A DNA stretch of 64,000 nt from Oceanospirillaceae bacterium. Lineage in GTDB: Bacteria > Pseudomonadota > Gammaproteobacteria > Pseudomonadales > Balneatricaceae. The DNA lies in the NCBI GenBank assembly GCA_013215505.1, contig JABSQZ010000019.1:1-64000 (forward strand), read 5' to 3'. Positions within the stretch are counted from its first letter, which is position 1. The number at the start of each line of letters is the position of its first letter. The notes beneath the pieces are model-generated. The model was not told the origin of the DNA. It did no database searches and saw nothing but the letters and a program-made list of their open reading frames with translations. The position numbers were made by a program, and so were the translations under genes. Shown one piece after another: positions 33,480 through 42,390 of the stretch.

Positions 33480-34582
33480 ACGCTACTGGCGACGCCAGAG
33501 TGCTTTTGACTGGTGCCAGCCAACAACTTTGCAGTGATAAAGCCGCCTGAGCTGATGGCCAGTGTGGCAATAATTGAAGAGATAGACAGTAAACTGATAC
33601 CGCTAAGCCCCTGGCCTATAGTGCAACCTAGAGCTGTTACTCCACCAAAGCCCATCAGCGTCGCGCCAATACAGTAGCGGATGATATCTCGTTCCCGATG
33701 AAAACCCCTGAAACTGAATTTGCCGCTCAATTTGGCTAAAACAAATGCCCCCAGCAGCACCCCGGCGATCAAAGTAGTAGAAAAGTTGGCACTGGAGCCA
33801 GTGTAGGTCATTAAAAACTGCAGCCCATTGGCGACAGGAGCTACAAAAGACAAGCTTTGCGCCGGTACAGGTTCAAACTCGTCGAAGGCGATCACTCCTG
33901 TGATCAGCCAGGTCAATGGTACCAGAGCGCCTATTGCCAAACCGTAACTTAACGCAGATATGTGGCGCCGGCGAAAAGCTCGTAGCAACACCGCTGTTAG
34001 CATCGCAGCTCCCAGGCTTAGGCCAATAATGAATTGAGTTTGCGGCTCTGGCGTGAAAAGTTGCGTCAACTGCAGCGGATCACCCGCTGCACCTAGTAGA
34101 TCAAAATTACCTAGGGCGTTCAGCTCTATTCTGCCCAGCGCCAATATGCCGCGCAAAGTTGCATATGCGCTGATAGCAATGATTAATAACACAAACCAGG
34201 ACCTGGCACTGCCCTCGGCTGCTAAGACTAAATGTCGGCCGGTGCAACCACCGGCGAGGATCATGCCTGTGCCAAACATTAGTCCGCCCAGCACTATTGC
34301 TCCCAGTGAGTAGCTGTCGAGCAGCGGGATAATGCCCTGTAACTCTATCTGGTTACTATAAAATATCCACTGGCTGCCCATGATGGCCAAGCTTAGTGCG
34401 GCGAAAAACATGGTGGCGGCCACGCTGCTCCTATTGGCAGCCAGGTCGACAATCATCATCCGAAAACAGAAAGAGGATTTTTGTGCCAGCGCCCCAAACA
34501 GCAGGCCTATGACCAGGCCTGAGTACAACATAAGCTCTGTCGCCTCGAAATCGCTAACTAATTCGATGATTGCATCAATCAT
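33476..34582 (-). CDS. YeeE/YedE-family permease, probable thiosulfate transporter
   Basis: 368-residue membrane protein with the duplicated DUF395/sulf_transp architecture of TsuA/YeeE. Conserved cysteine motifs are KSSFCFR near residue 38, AGGCTGRH near 112 and LGCTIGQG near 322; in TsuA such cysteines line the thiosulfate path. Many hydrophobic segments are present. It converges on the sox cluster, which fits uptake or export of thiosulfate or a sulfur intermediate. It is a single long protein rather than the two half-size proteins seen in some genomes. Confidence 0.85.
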   Translation of the reverse strand: MIDAIIELVSDFEATELMLYSGLVIGLLFGALAQKSSFCFRMMIVDLAANRSSVAATMFFAALSLAIMGSQWIFYSNQIELQGIIPLLDSYSLGAIVLGGLMFGTGMILAGGCTGRHLVLAAEGSARSWFVLLIIAISAYATLRGILALGRIELNALGNFDLLGAAGDPLQLTQLFTPEPQTQFIIGLSLGAAMLTAVLLRAFRRRHISALSYGLAIGALVPLTWLITGVIAFDEFEPVPAQSLSFVAPVANGLQFLMTYTGSSANFSTTLIAGVLLGAFVLAKLSGKFSFRGFHRERDIIRYCIGATLMGFGGVTALGCTIGQGLSGISLLSISSIIATLAISSGGFITAKLLAGTSQKHSGVASSV

Positions 34583-34880
34583 AATTTACCTTAAATTCCT
34601 GCTGTAACTGGGGATGAAATTTTCCATAAACTAGCATAGTTGTCACTATTAGTCTGTTTATAAAGCGTCGGCTAAGGCGGCTACATACCCCTGGTGTTTC
34701 TAGGTATTTTTTTTATTTACCGGCTTTCTGTCGGCGAAGACGCATTTTCAGTAAAAGCCCCCACTGCCTGTGTTGAAAAAACTGTTAAAATTTCGGGTGT
34801 TTTTTTGGAATTAACATCAGTAATTTTTTTACCTCACATCATTGGCGCTGTGTTGATGATGAGTGCCATAGGAGGCAATC
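34583..34880. other. Divergent intergenic region between permease and CbrX-like gene
   Basis: 298 bp between the minus-strand permease and the plus-strand kinase genes. It should carry promoters for both. A 78-codon open frame at 34694-34930 is hydrophobic in part but lacks a ribosome-binding site and overlaps the next gene, so it is not called. Confidence 0.4.
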
Positions 34881-35069
34881 TTGCAGGAGATACGTCTAAG
34901 TTTAGTGCTCTTCACCGTACTGTTGTTTAGTTGGCCGGTCATTATTCAGAGTGCCTTTTCAGTGTGGGTGATGTGGTTATACCCTTATATTATCTGGATA
35001 CTAATCATTCTGCTGGCTAAGTTGGATAATAGACAGCGGCGCCGGGATGACATTGAAGGCAAAGATTAA
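34881..35069 (+). CDS. Small membrane protein upstream of the symporter-kinase
   Basis: 62-residue protein, almost entirely two hydrophobic helices (LSLVLFTVLLFSWPVII and VMWLYPYIIWILIILLA) with a charged tail DNRQRRRDD. The TTG start is supported by AGGAGG 5 bp upstream. Its stop shares a base with the kinase ATG (TAATG), so the two are translationally coupled. In Pseudomonas a small protein CbrX is encoded in the same way before cbrA; this gene is positionally equivalent. Similarity to the small subunits of sodium/solute symporters is also possible. Confidence 0.75.
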   Translation: MQEIRLSLVLFTVLLFSWPVIIQSAFSVWVMWLYPYIIWILIILLAKLDNRQRRRDDIEGKD

Positions 35070-38047
35070 TGTACAGCTTGTTCAGTGGCTTTTCCCTGCT
35101 GGCAGTTTACTGTGTGATACTGTATTTAATTGCTCAGTGGGGCGCCTCGAAAACCCCGCTGGCAAATAAAGTTAAAGGCTCAGCGACAAATTACAGTCTC
35201 AGTCTGGCAGTGTATTGCACTTCCTGGACTTTTTATGGCAACGTCGGCCAAGCCTCCGGGCAGGGGCTAAACCATATTGCGCTGTATTTGGGCAGTACTT
35301 TAACTTTTGTATTTTTCACTCCAGTGATGAAGAGTATGGTGCGAATAAAAAATACTTACCACTCGACCAGCATCGCTGACTTTATCTCAACCCGATATGC
35401 AAAATCGCAACGATTAGCGGCAATTATCAGCACCCTATGCCTGCTGGGGATCACCCCCTATATTTCTATTCAGCTCAAATCTGTGATCAGCACTTTTGAT
35501 TTGTTGCTGCACAGTACCGGTAATGGCAGTGCGGCAGCTGCCAATCAACTGGATTTGATTATTGTCTTTTTGATGGCTTTCTTCACTATTGTCTTCGGCG
35601 TGCGAAAATTAGACCCGACAGAGCGTCATCCGGGGATGATGGTGGCGCTAGCTGCAGAGGCAATCTTTAAACTGTTGGCTTTTCTGGCTGCCGCGCTGCT
35701 GATTTGTTTCGTAATATTTGACGGACCCGCGGATATTTTAGCGAAAGTCGAGTCGCAGATTAAAATTGATGCGAACTTCAGTGCCTTCACTGCCCCCCCA
35801 GCCATGTCAGCCTGGTTCGGTGCTATGTTGCTGGGTGCCATAGGTATAGTGGCACTGCCACGACAATTTCATGTCGGCATTGTCGAATGTTCCGATGAGC
35901 GCTTGTTAGATACCGCCAGGTGGCAGTTTCCTCTGTATTTGCTAATTATCAACCTGTTTGTGATGCCGATAGCGATGGCCGGTGCTCTGACTTTTAACGA
36001 TAATTACCAGGTTGATTTTGTATTGCTGCAATTGCTGATTAGTGCCGACTATTCGCTGATTACCGGGCTGGTTTTTTTAGGTGGTTTTGCCGCCTCCACC
36101 GGGATGATAATGATCAGTGTCATGACCTTGTCTACAATGGCGACAAATCACATAGTAGTACCGCTGTTAGAAGTGCTTAAACCGCTGCATTTTTTACGCC
36201 GCTATCTGCTTTTTGTGCGCTGGGTCGTGGTCATCGCAATTTTGTTTTTAAGCCTGTTTTGTTATCGCACTATCGGTGAATCAGCGCTGCTAGTGAAAAT
36301 AGGTTCTATCTCATTCGTCGCTGTCGCCCAGCTGATTCCGGTATTGTTAGGTGCGATGTGGTGGGAGCAGGGCAACTTAAAAGGGGCCATCAGTGGTGTG
36401 CTTGGCGGAGCGCTACTGTGGCTGTATACCTCAATGCTACCGGCGATTATCGCCAGCGGCTGGCTGTCGTCAGATATCATGGAGCAGGGGCTGTTAGGGA
36501 TTTCCTGGTTGCGACCCGAGCAATTGTTTGGCCTGAGCTTGGCATCGGCAACCGCACATAGTTTCTTTTGGACGTTGTTGATTAATTGTCTGTTATACGT
36601 ATTAGTGTCGCAGTGGTTTAAAGAGACTGATCTGGAAAAATTAAAGCAGGCCAGGGAGTTTATCCGTGTAGGACAAGGTGCGGTGATCCAGCAGCGGATG
36701 AAATCACAACTAGTCGCCGATATACCGCTGTTGGATAAGTATGATCACTTGCTCAGCCTGCTGAAAAATTATCTGTCACTGGAGGCCGCCACTGCCAAGC
36801 TAAACCACTATTTTTCCGACAGCAATCTAAGCCGTGAGAGCAAAGTCGATATTTTACAACTGGCGCAACTGCGCACTGGGGCAACCGGATTACTGGCGGG
36901 TATCGTTGGTATGGCCAGCGCCAATCGCTCAATCCAGAAAATAGAGCTGCTCAATAGCAATGAGCAGCAACAGCTGATGTCCTGTTATTCGAAACTATTG
37001 TCCGAGGGGCAGTTGTCACCGGATGAATTGTTGGAAAAAGTGGATTTTTACCAGGAAAAACAAACGATGCTCGAAGATCATGCCTATCAACAGCAACTGA
37101 CCATCGAGAAGTTAAAGTTTGAGCAAGATCTCACTTTAACGGCTAAGCAATCGCTGAAGAAGTTAAATGATGAGTTGGAAGCCAGGGTGCTGGACCGCAC
37201 CGAAGAATTGTCCCAGGCTAACCTGGAAATATCCAATGCCCTGGCGGAGTTACGCAATACTCAACAGCAGTTGGTGGAGGCCGACCGAATGGCATTTCTG
37301 GGTGGTTTAGTGGCGGGGGTTGCGCACGAAATAAATACTCCAGTGGGGACCATTTTAACCGCCATCACCAAACTTGAGGAGCAACAGCAGCAATTTGCGC
37401 TACTCTGCCAACAGCAGTCGGTCTCTAAAAAAGAGCTGCTATTATTTTTAAAGCACATCGGCTCCGCCTGTAAAATCACTATAGAGAACATTAACCGAGC
37501 CGCAGAACTGGTGGCCAATTTCAAACAAGTGGCCGTCGATCAGAGCAGCGAAGAGTGCCGACAATTTTTATTAGCTGAAAACTTAAACAGCATTGTCTTG
37601 TCACTGCAGCCGAAAATTAAAGTGACAAATATAAAAGTCTACATAGATTGCGATTCCACACTGTTAATCCGTAGTTATCCGGGGGCTTTTGCCCAAGTGA
37701 TAACCTGCTTAGTCTTAAACTCAATAGTGCACGGCTTTAAACCGCTGCAACCGGGAAATATTGTAATTAGAGTCAATCAATCAGCGAATTCTCTGTATTT
37801 GTTTTACAGCGATGATGGAGTGGGGCTGAGCGCGGAGGGGAAGGAGAAACTGTTCGAACCTTTTTATACGACCATTCGTGGCTGTGGTGGCAGCGGTCTC
37901 GGTGGGCATATCATTTATAATTTGATAACCCAGACTTTAAAAGGTGATGTCAAAGTAGATAAGGGCGTCAGTCATGGTTTTAAGTTAGATATTAAATTAC
38001 CAGAAGAAATAGTTGTCGGTATAGAGGAGAAAAATAATCCCGCGTAG
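35069..38047 (+). CDS. Sodium/solute symporter-type sensor histidine kinase (CbrA-like)
   Basis: 992-residue fusion. Residues 1-510 are a sodium:solute symporter-like domain with many transmembrane helices; a STAC-like linker and a coiled coil (DELEARVLDRTEELSQ, about 690-720) follow. The phosphoacceptor His is in GVAHEINTP near residue 753. The ATPase domain has the N box CLVLNSIVHG near 890, the G1 box SDDGVGLS near 915 and a G2 box GGSGLGGH near 940. It has no receiver domain. Architecture matches CbrA of Pseudomonas, which controls carbon/nitrogen balance and, through CbrB and CrcZ, Crc. No response regulator gene is adjacent. Confidence 0.88.
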   Translation: MYSLFSGFSLLAVYCVILYLIAQWGASKTPLANKVKGSATNYSLSLAVYCTSWTFYGNVGQASGQGLNHIALYLGSTLTFVFFTPVMKSMVRIKNTYHSTSIADFISTRYAKSQRLAAIISTLCLLGITPYISIQLKSVISTFDLLLHSTGNGSAAAANQLDLIIVFLMAFFTIVFGVRKLDPTERHPGMMVALAAEAIFKLLAFLAAALLICFVIFDGPADILAKVESQIKIDANFSAFTAPPAMSAWFGAMLLGAIGIVALPRQFHVGIVECSDERLLDTARWQFPLYLLIINLFVMPIAMAGALTFNDNYQVDFVLLQLLISADYSLITGLVFLGGFAASTGMIMISVMTLSTMATNHIVVPLLEVLKPLHFLRRYLLFVRWVVVIAILFLSLFCYRTIGESALLVKIGSISFVAVAQLIPVLLGAMWWEQGNLKGAISGVLGGALLWLYTSMLPAIIASGWLSSDIMEQGLLGISWLRPEQLFGLSLASATAHSFFWTLLINCLLYVLVSQWFKETDLEKLKQAREFIRVGQGAVIQQRMKSQLVADIPLLDKYDHLLSLLKNYLSLEAATAKLNHYFSDSNLSRESKVDILQLAQLRTGATGLLAGIVGMASANRSIQKIELLNSNEQQQLMSCYSKLLSEGQLSPDELLEKVDFYQEKQTMLEDHAYQQQLTIEKLKFEQDLTLTAKQSLKKLNDELEARVLDRTEELSQANLEISNALAELRNTQQQLVEADRMAFLGGLVAGVAHEINTPVGTILTAITKLEEQQQQFALLCQQQSVSKKELLLFLKHIGSACKITIENINRAAELVANFKQVAVDQSSEECRQFLLAENLNSIVLSLQPKIKVTNIKVYIDCDSTLLIRSYPGAFAQVITCLVLNSIVHGFKPLQPGNIVIRVNQSANSLYLFYSDDGVGLSAEGKEKLFEPFYTTIRGCGGSGLGGHIIYNLITQTLKGDVKVDKGVSHGFKLDIKLPEEIVVGIEEKNNPA

Positions 38048-38065
38048 AGGTGTTGATCAACACCG

Positions 38066-38827
38066 CTATTTATAGTTTTTGCCGGTGTAGCGCTGCATTA
38101 TCTCAGAGAATTTACCGTTGCTTTTTAGGGACTCTAAACGCTCTGAAATTTCCTTGGCAAGATGTGCGCAGTCAGATGTTTTGGAAATAGCAAAATACAC
38201 TTCTAAGGTTGAGATCACCTTTGGCAGCGCGATAATCTGCTGCGCATAGCCGTATTTACGCAGAGCATAAAGCACGTCTGTGTAGTCGGAAAGCATGTAA
38301 TCAATATTACCTTTAAGCAATTTCTTAATACTGGGAAGGTAGCTGGCCTGGCCGGTGATAGTGAGATGTTTTCTGGCAAATTGATCAAAGTCATCACCAA
38401 AGCTGGCACCTAACAAAATCTCGCCATGTCTACCGATGAGGTCTTGCAATGTCTCGAATTTAAACGCCTTGGACTTTAAGACAAATACCCGGGTCTGATT
38501 CAGTAGAATCGGCTCAGTGTAATGATATATTTTTGCCCTGGTGCGGGTTTTGTAGATACCGAGAATAACATCTATACGTCCTGATTCCAGGTATTGCAGG
38601 GAGCGTTTCCAGGGCAGTATTTTGAACACAACCGGCAGCTGTAACTCCTTGCCTATCTCCTCCATTAAATCGATTGCCACCCCTGTCAGTGGATCATCGG
38701 CCGAGTCTTGGATCAGCAGTGGTATCCAGCCGGTATAGCCGGAAACGTTCAGAGCGTTACAAGTGCCCGCTGTGGCGGGCTGGGAGGCAGACAGCAAAAC
38801 TGCGAGTAGTAGGGCCGGGTATTTCAT
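38066..38827 (-). CDS. Periplasmic substrate-binding protein (SBP_bac_3 type)
   Basis: 253 residues with a signal peptide to about residue 20 (SQPATA). The amino-acid-binding-protein fold is suggested by GVAIDLMEEIGKEL near 48, ILPWKRSLQYLESGRIDVILG in two parts (LPWKRSLQYLESG, RIDVILG) near 75 and IGRHGEILLGASFG near 130. There are no ABC permease genes nearby, so it may be a stand-alone sensor or scavenging protein. It converges on the kinase gene with 18 bp between the stops. Confidence 0.82.
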   Translation of the reverse strand: MKYPALLLAVLLSASQPATAGTCNALNVSGYTGWIPLLIQDSADDPLTGVAIDLMEEIGKELQLPVVFKILPWKRSLQYLESGRIDVILGIYKTRTRAKIYHYTEPILLNQTRVFVLKSKAFKFETLQDLIGRHGEILLGASFGDDFDQFARKHLTITGQASYLPSIKKLLKGNIDYMLSDYTDVLYALRKYGYAQQIIALPKVISTLEVYFAISKTSDCAHLAKEISERLESLKSNGKFSEIMQRYTGKNYK

Positions 38828-38910
38828 GGGTTATAAAATAATTCAGTGTTATTTACGCGAAACTGCATAAATATAGCACTTTTCAGTAGCTTAAAAAACG
38901 TCCAGCTAGG

Positions 38911-40332
38911 TTATGCAAGATAAAACAGAATAACACCTACACTGGCACTTATTGTTAAAGTCTTGAGCATGCTTAATTTATACTTTTGCATAGCAATCAG
39001 CGAACCTGTGGCAATTAGCAGAGCGCTAAGGTCTATACTGGCCCAATTTGGGGTTATAATTGTTAAACCTGCTATTTGCAGCTCTAGTGTTTGCGCAAAA
39101 ATGACCTGTAGGCTGAACCAGAGAGCCAAATTTATAATCACGCCGACAATGGCGGCGGTGATGGTCGACAGTGCCGCACTGAAGTACTGGTTACTGCGCA
39201 TCGCCTCCACGTAAGGAGCACCTAAAAATATCCACAAAAAACAGGGTACAAAAGTGACCCAAGTAGTTACCAGAGCTCCTAAGCTACCCGCCAGCATTGG
39301 GTCAAGCGTTCCTGGATTGCGAAATGCCCCCATAAAACCGACAAATTGCACGACCATGATTAGCGGGCCAGGGGTGGCCTCGGCCATCGCCAGTCCGTCC
39401 AGCATCTCGCCGGGGTTTAGCCAGCCAAAAACCCCTACCGCTTGCTGCGCCACATAGGCGAGTACTGCATAGGCACCGCCAAAAGTAACGACCGCCATTT
39501 TACTGAAAAATGTGGCCTCTTCGCTATAAACGCTATCGCTACCCAAAATCAGGCTTAAGGCGAGTAGCGGTCCCAGCCAAAGTACCAAGGTGCACAGCAG
39601 CACTTTCATGGCGCGACGCAATGAAGGTTGAATATGTTGCATGGCACTGTTATCAGCAGAGCTGCACAAAGCTCTGTCCAATGCGTGGCTGGGTTGTGTT
39701 TTTACATTGTCCGTTGCTGTTTTAGCTTTGATAATTTCGAAGTTGGCCGGCGAAATTTTCCCAGAGAAAAATCCCAAAATCCCAGCAGTTATGACAATCA
39801 TCGGAAAAGGCATAGAGAAGATATAGATGCCGATAAAAGAGCAGCCGGCGATGGCGGACATAAAGTGATTCTTTAATACTTTTTCTCCAATGCGTATTAC
39901 AGCGACAACCACTATGGCTAACACTGCCGCTTTAATACCGTAAAATAACGCTGCCACGATACTCAGCTGCTGGTAGCCGGCGTAGAGAATACTCAGGGCT
40001 AACACCACCAGGGCACCCGGCAAGATAAACAATACTCCTGCCACGACTCCCCCTAAAGTGCGGTGCATTAGCCAGCCCAGATAAATAGCCAGTTGCTGAG
40101 CTTCAGGGCCAGGTAATAACATGCAATAGTTAAGGGCATGCAAAAAACGCTGTTCAGAAATCCATTTTTTTTCTTCCACTATTATTTTGTGCATTAATGA
40201 GATTTGACCAGCGGGGCCGCCAAAACTGAGCAAACTAATTTTTAGCCAGGTGAGTAAGGCCTGTTTAAAGCTGATGCCGTGACCTGGATGTAGATCATCG
40301 GTTTTAGCTTGCTGTGCAGTGGTGTTATGCAT
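38911..40332 (-). CDS. chrA: ChrA-family chromate transporter
   Basis: 473-residue long-chain CHR protein with two homologous halves: residues 25-200 (ISLLSFGGPAGQ, MLLPGPEAQQLA) and 275-470 (AVVTFGGAYAVLAYV, AEATPGPLIMVVQF). The paired FGG and PGP motifs are family hallmarks. ChrA exports chromate in exchange for protons; physiological use with sulfate or other oxyanions is also discussed for the family. It lies 50 bp downstream of the rhodanese-ChrB gene on the same strand, probably as an operon. Confidence 0.93.
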   Translation of the reverse strand: MHNTTAQQAKTDDLHPGHGISFKQALLTWLKISLLSFGGPAGQISLMHKIIVEEKKWISEQRFLHALNYCMLLPGPEAQQLAIYLGWLMHRTLGGVVAGVLFILPGALVVLALSILYAGYQQLSIVAALFYGIKAAVLAIVVVAVIRIGEKVLKNHFMSAIAGCSFIGIYIFSMPFPMIVITAGILGFFSGKISPANFEIIKAKTATDNVKTQPSHALDRALCSSADNSAMQHIQPSLRRAMKVLLCTLVLWLGPLLALSLILGSDSVYSEEATFFSKMAVVTFGGAYAVLAYVAQQAVGVFGWLNPGEMLDGLAMAEATPGPLIMVVQFVGFMGAFRNPGTLDPMLAGSLGALVTTWVTFVPCFLWIFLGAPYVEAMRSNQYFSAALSTITAAIVGVIINLALWFSLQVIFAQTLELQIAGLTIITPNWASIDLSALLIATGSLIAMQKYKLSMLKTLTISASVGVILFYLA

Positions 40333-40382
40333 AGATTTTCCCAGGCAGAGCTGGGCAGCTCTGCGGTCGATTGATGATGGGT

Positions 40383-41177
40383 CTAAACGCTATTTTGGCG
40401 TCTCTGGTTACACTCGCTGTACAAGGCATCAAAAATTAGCAACGCCTGGGAAAAACAGTCCCAACTGCTGTTATGCATATTTGCTATTCCTCTAAGAACA
40501 CTGCCTAAGCCAGCTGCCTCTGGCTCAGTGGAGTAATCCTTAGCTGCCGCGGCGCTGATAATACGGCTCATCCGTGACAATAACGGGTCAGTAATTTCAA
40601 GTTGCTCTATTAATGAAGCAAAACTGAGGGTGCAGGCGCTAGCTTGCAGATCTGGATTAATGTTGCCGATTTCAAAGCTGATTGCCTGGCACTCCCGGGC
40701 AATTTCGTCGCTGTATTGCTGATCGACCCGGTGGATAATCGCCAGTGGATTGATAAAGCGTCGGATCAACCAATAGCAGGCGATACGCTTAATACTGGGG
40801 CTCTCAAGAGTAAGCCAATGCTTAAACTGGTGTTCTTGCCAAGCCTGGATAGCTAGTGTCGGCCTATTAAGGTCTTGCCAGGCGGCAAAACCTCCGCGTA
40901 AATAGCGGGCATTTTTGCCGGCACTTTGCAGTATCGTTGTCGCAGCTTGACTGACCTGATGGCCATGCACACAGTAGAGCACAATTTCAATGTCGCTTGG
41001 TAATGTTTGCCCCCAGCTGTCTGCGTGCAGGTAATTTTGCCAACTGGCCGTGGGGATAATACTGCCGGATTGTTCAAATGCCGGCACTTTGCGAACATCT
41101 ATCACTGTGGGTGCAGTCGCGGTAAAAAGTTTATTTTGTAATTCTGCAGCTTCAATAGTATTTTTAATGGGTGTCAT
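40383..41177 (-). CDS. Rhodanese-ChrB domain fusion protein
   Basis: 264 residues. The N-terminal rhodanese domain (1-110) has PTVIDVRK near 24 and the active loop LYCVHGHQ near 67, with the catalytic cysteine of sulfur transferases, and ends YLRGGFAAWQ. The C-terminal part (about 130-255) matches the ChrB C-terminal domain: IKRIACYWLIRRFINPLA and AIIHRVD near 145, then LGSVLRGIAN near 227. ChrB-like proteins regulate or support chromate resistance. The fusion with a sulfurtransferase links oxyanion handling to sulfur. Followed by chrA. Confidence 0.88.
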   Translation of the reverse strand: MTPIKNTIEAAELQNKLFTATAPTVIDVRKVPAFEQSGSIIPTASWQNYLHADSWGQTLPSDIEIVLYCVHGHQVSQAATTILQSAGKNARYLRGGFAAWQDLNRPTLAIQAWQEHQFKHWLTLESPSIKRIACYWLIRRFINPLAIIHRVDQQYSDEIARECQAISFEIGNINPDLQASACTLSFASLIEQLEITDPLLSRMSRIISAAAAKDYSTEPEAAGLGSVLRGIANMHNSSWDCFSQALLIFDALYSECNQRRQNSV

Positions 41178-41290
41178 GGCCGTTACCTTTTCAATCTGTG
41201 TTAGCTATGGCTATTTTGTGAGGTTTCAGAGAAAATGACAAAGCATGGTTTTTAATCGGGCCATTAAAATAACTCATGAGATACAAAGTA

Positions 41291-42199
41291 ATGCAGCCTC
41301 TTCCTTCCATTAATGCACTAAGATCATTCCAGACATCAGCCCGCTGCTTGAGCTTCACCCAGGCGGCAAGAGAGCTACATGTGACTCAAGGTGCAGTGAG
41401 CCATCAAGTTAAAGCACTGGAGGAGCTATTAGGTGTAGCGCTGTTTTTGCGGGTAAAACAGAAGCTACAGTTAACCGAGCTTGGAAGGGGTTATTTGTCT
41501 TATGTCAGTGAGGCGTTGGCACTTTTGCAAAATGGTCATGAGTATTTAACGGGCAGTAAACAGTCGGGCATTTTGACGGTGAGTGTGTCGCCTAATTTTG
41601 CCAGTAAGTGGCTGGTACATCGCTTGGGCAGCTTCATCAATGCGCATCCAGACATTGAATTACGGATCAGCGCTTCAATGGGGCACGTGGATCTATTAAA
41701 CAGCGATATAGATCTGGCGATTCGTCACGGAGACAACCACTGGCCGGATTTGCATGTGACTAAGTTGTGCTCTGAAACCATCTTTCCTGTGTGCAGCCCG
41801 AGCTATTTAGACCAGCACCCGAAATTACAGCAACCAACGGATCTCACTAAGCAGGTGTTACTGCATGACCGCAGCAGGCGGGACTGGCCACGCTGGTTTG
41901 CTTTTGCCGGGATGGAACTAAGTGAATTAGCCGTCGGGCCGCAATTTGATCAGACCAGCATGGTCTTAGATGCTGCAGTGGAGGGGCAGGGTGTGGCGCT
42001 GGCGCGAAGTGCACTGGCCGCCAGGGATTTATTATCTGGCCGGTTGTTGAGGCTATTTCCACAAGCTATGCCGGCGCCTTTTGGCTACTATTTAGTCTGT
42101 TCAAAAGCGGCCGCTAATCACAGCAAAGTACAACGTTTTATAGCCTGGGTATTAGAGCAAGCTGAAGAGGAAGTGAGTAAGTTGCAAGCGCATAGCTAA
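41291..42199 (+). CDS. LysR-family transcriptional regulator (GcvA-like)
   Basis: 302 residues from ATG 41291 (ATG 41276 would add five). The N-terminal helix-turn-helix reads PSINALRSFQTSARCLSFTQ and VTQGAVSHQVKALEELLG, the close pattern of the GcvA branch; the effector domain follows with SPNFASKWLVHRLG near 97. It is divergent from the rhodanese-chrA genes with about 110 bp between, so it may control them; alternatively it controls the downstream persulfide genes. Confidence 0.9.
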   Translation: MQPLPSINALRSFQTSARCLSFTQAARELHVTQGAVSHQVKALEELLGVALFLRVKQKLQLTELGRGYLSYVSEALALLQNGHEYLTGSKQSGILTVSVSPNFASKWLVHRLGSFINAHPDIELRISASMGHVDLLNSDIDLAIRHGDNHWPDLHVTKLCSETIFPVCSPSYLDQHPKLQQPTDLTKQVLLHDRSRRDWPRWFAFAGMELSELAVGPQFDQTSMVLDAAVEGQGVALARSALAARDLLSGRLLRLFPQAMPAPFGYYLVCSKAAANHSKVQRFIAWVLEQAEEEVSKLQAHS

Positions 42200-42350
42200 G
42201 ATTACCTAATATCAAAACTGATTTCGAGTATTCAATGGCTGCGCTAAACCAATTACAATCTTAGTTGTCACAACAAAGAGTATGCTGCTGGTGGTTTGAT
42301 AATCATTGACAAGTTATTAGAAATATCTAAAATATGTATATTCAAATTTA

Positions 42351-42364
42351 TTATATGCATATAA
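42351..42364. promoter_or_regulatory. Perfect AT-rich palindrome before the persulfide dioxygenase
   Basis: TTATATGCATATAA is a perfect 14-bp palindrome, 27 bp upstream of the chosen start. Persulfide dioxygenase genes are commonly repressed by ArsR-type sensors such as BigR binding AT-rich inverted repeats next to the promoter. No arsR-type gene is in the window, so the regulator is unknown. Confidence 0.4.
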
Positions 42365-42390
42365 CTAAAGTTTATATAGAGGGTTTTGTC

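Noticed and set aside
34694-34930. 78-codon open frame before the CbrX-like gene
   Set aside because: Overlaps a better supported gene in another frame and has no ribosome-binding site.
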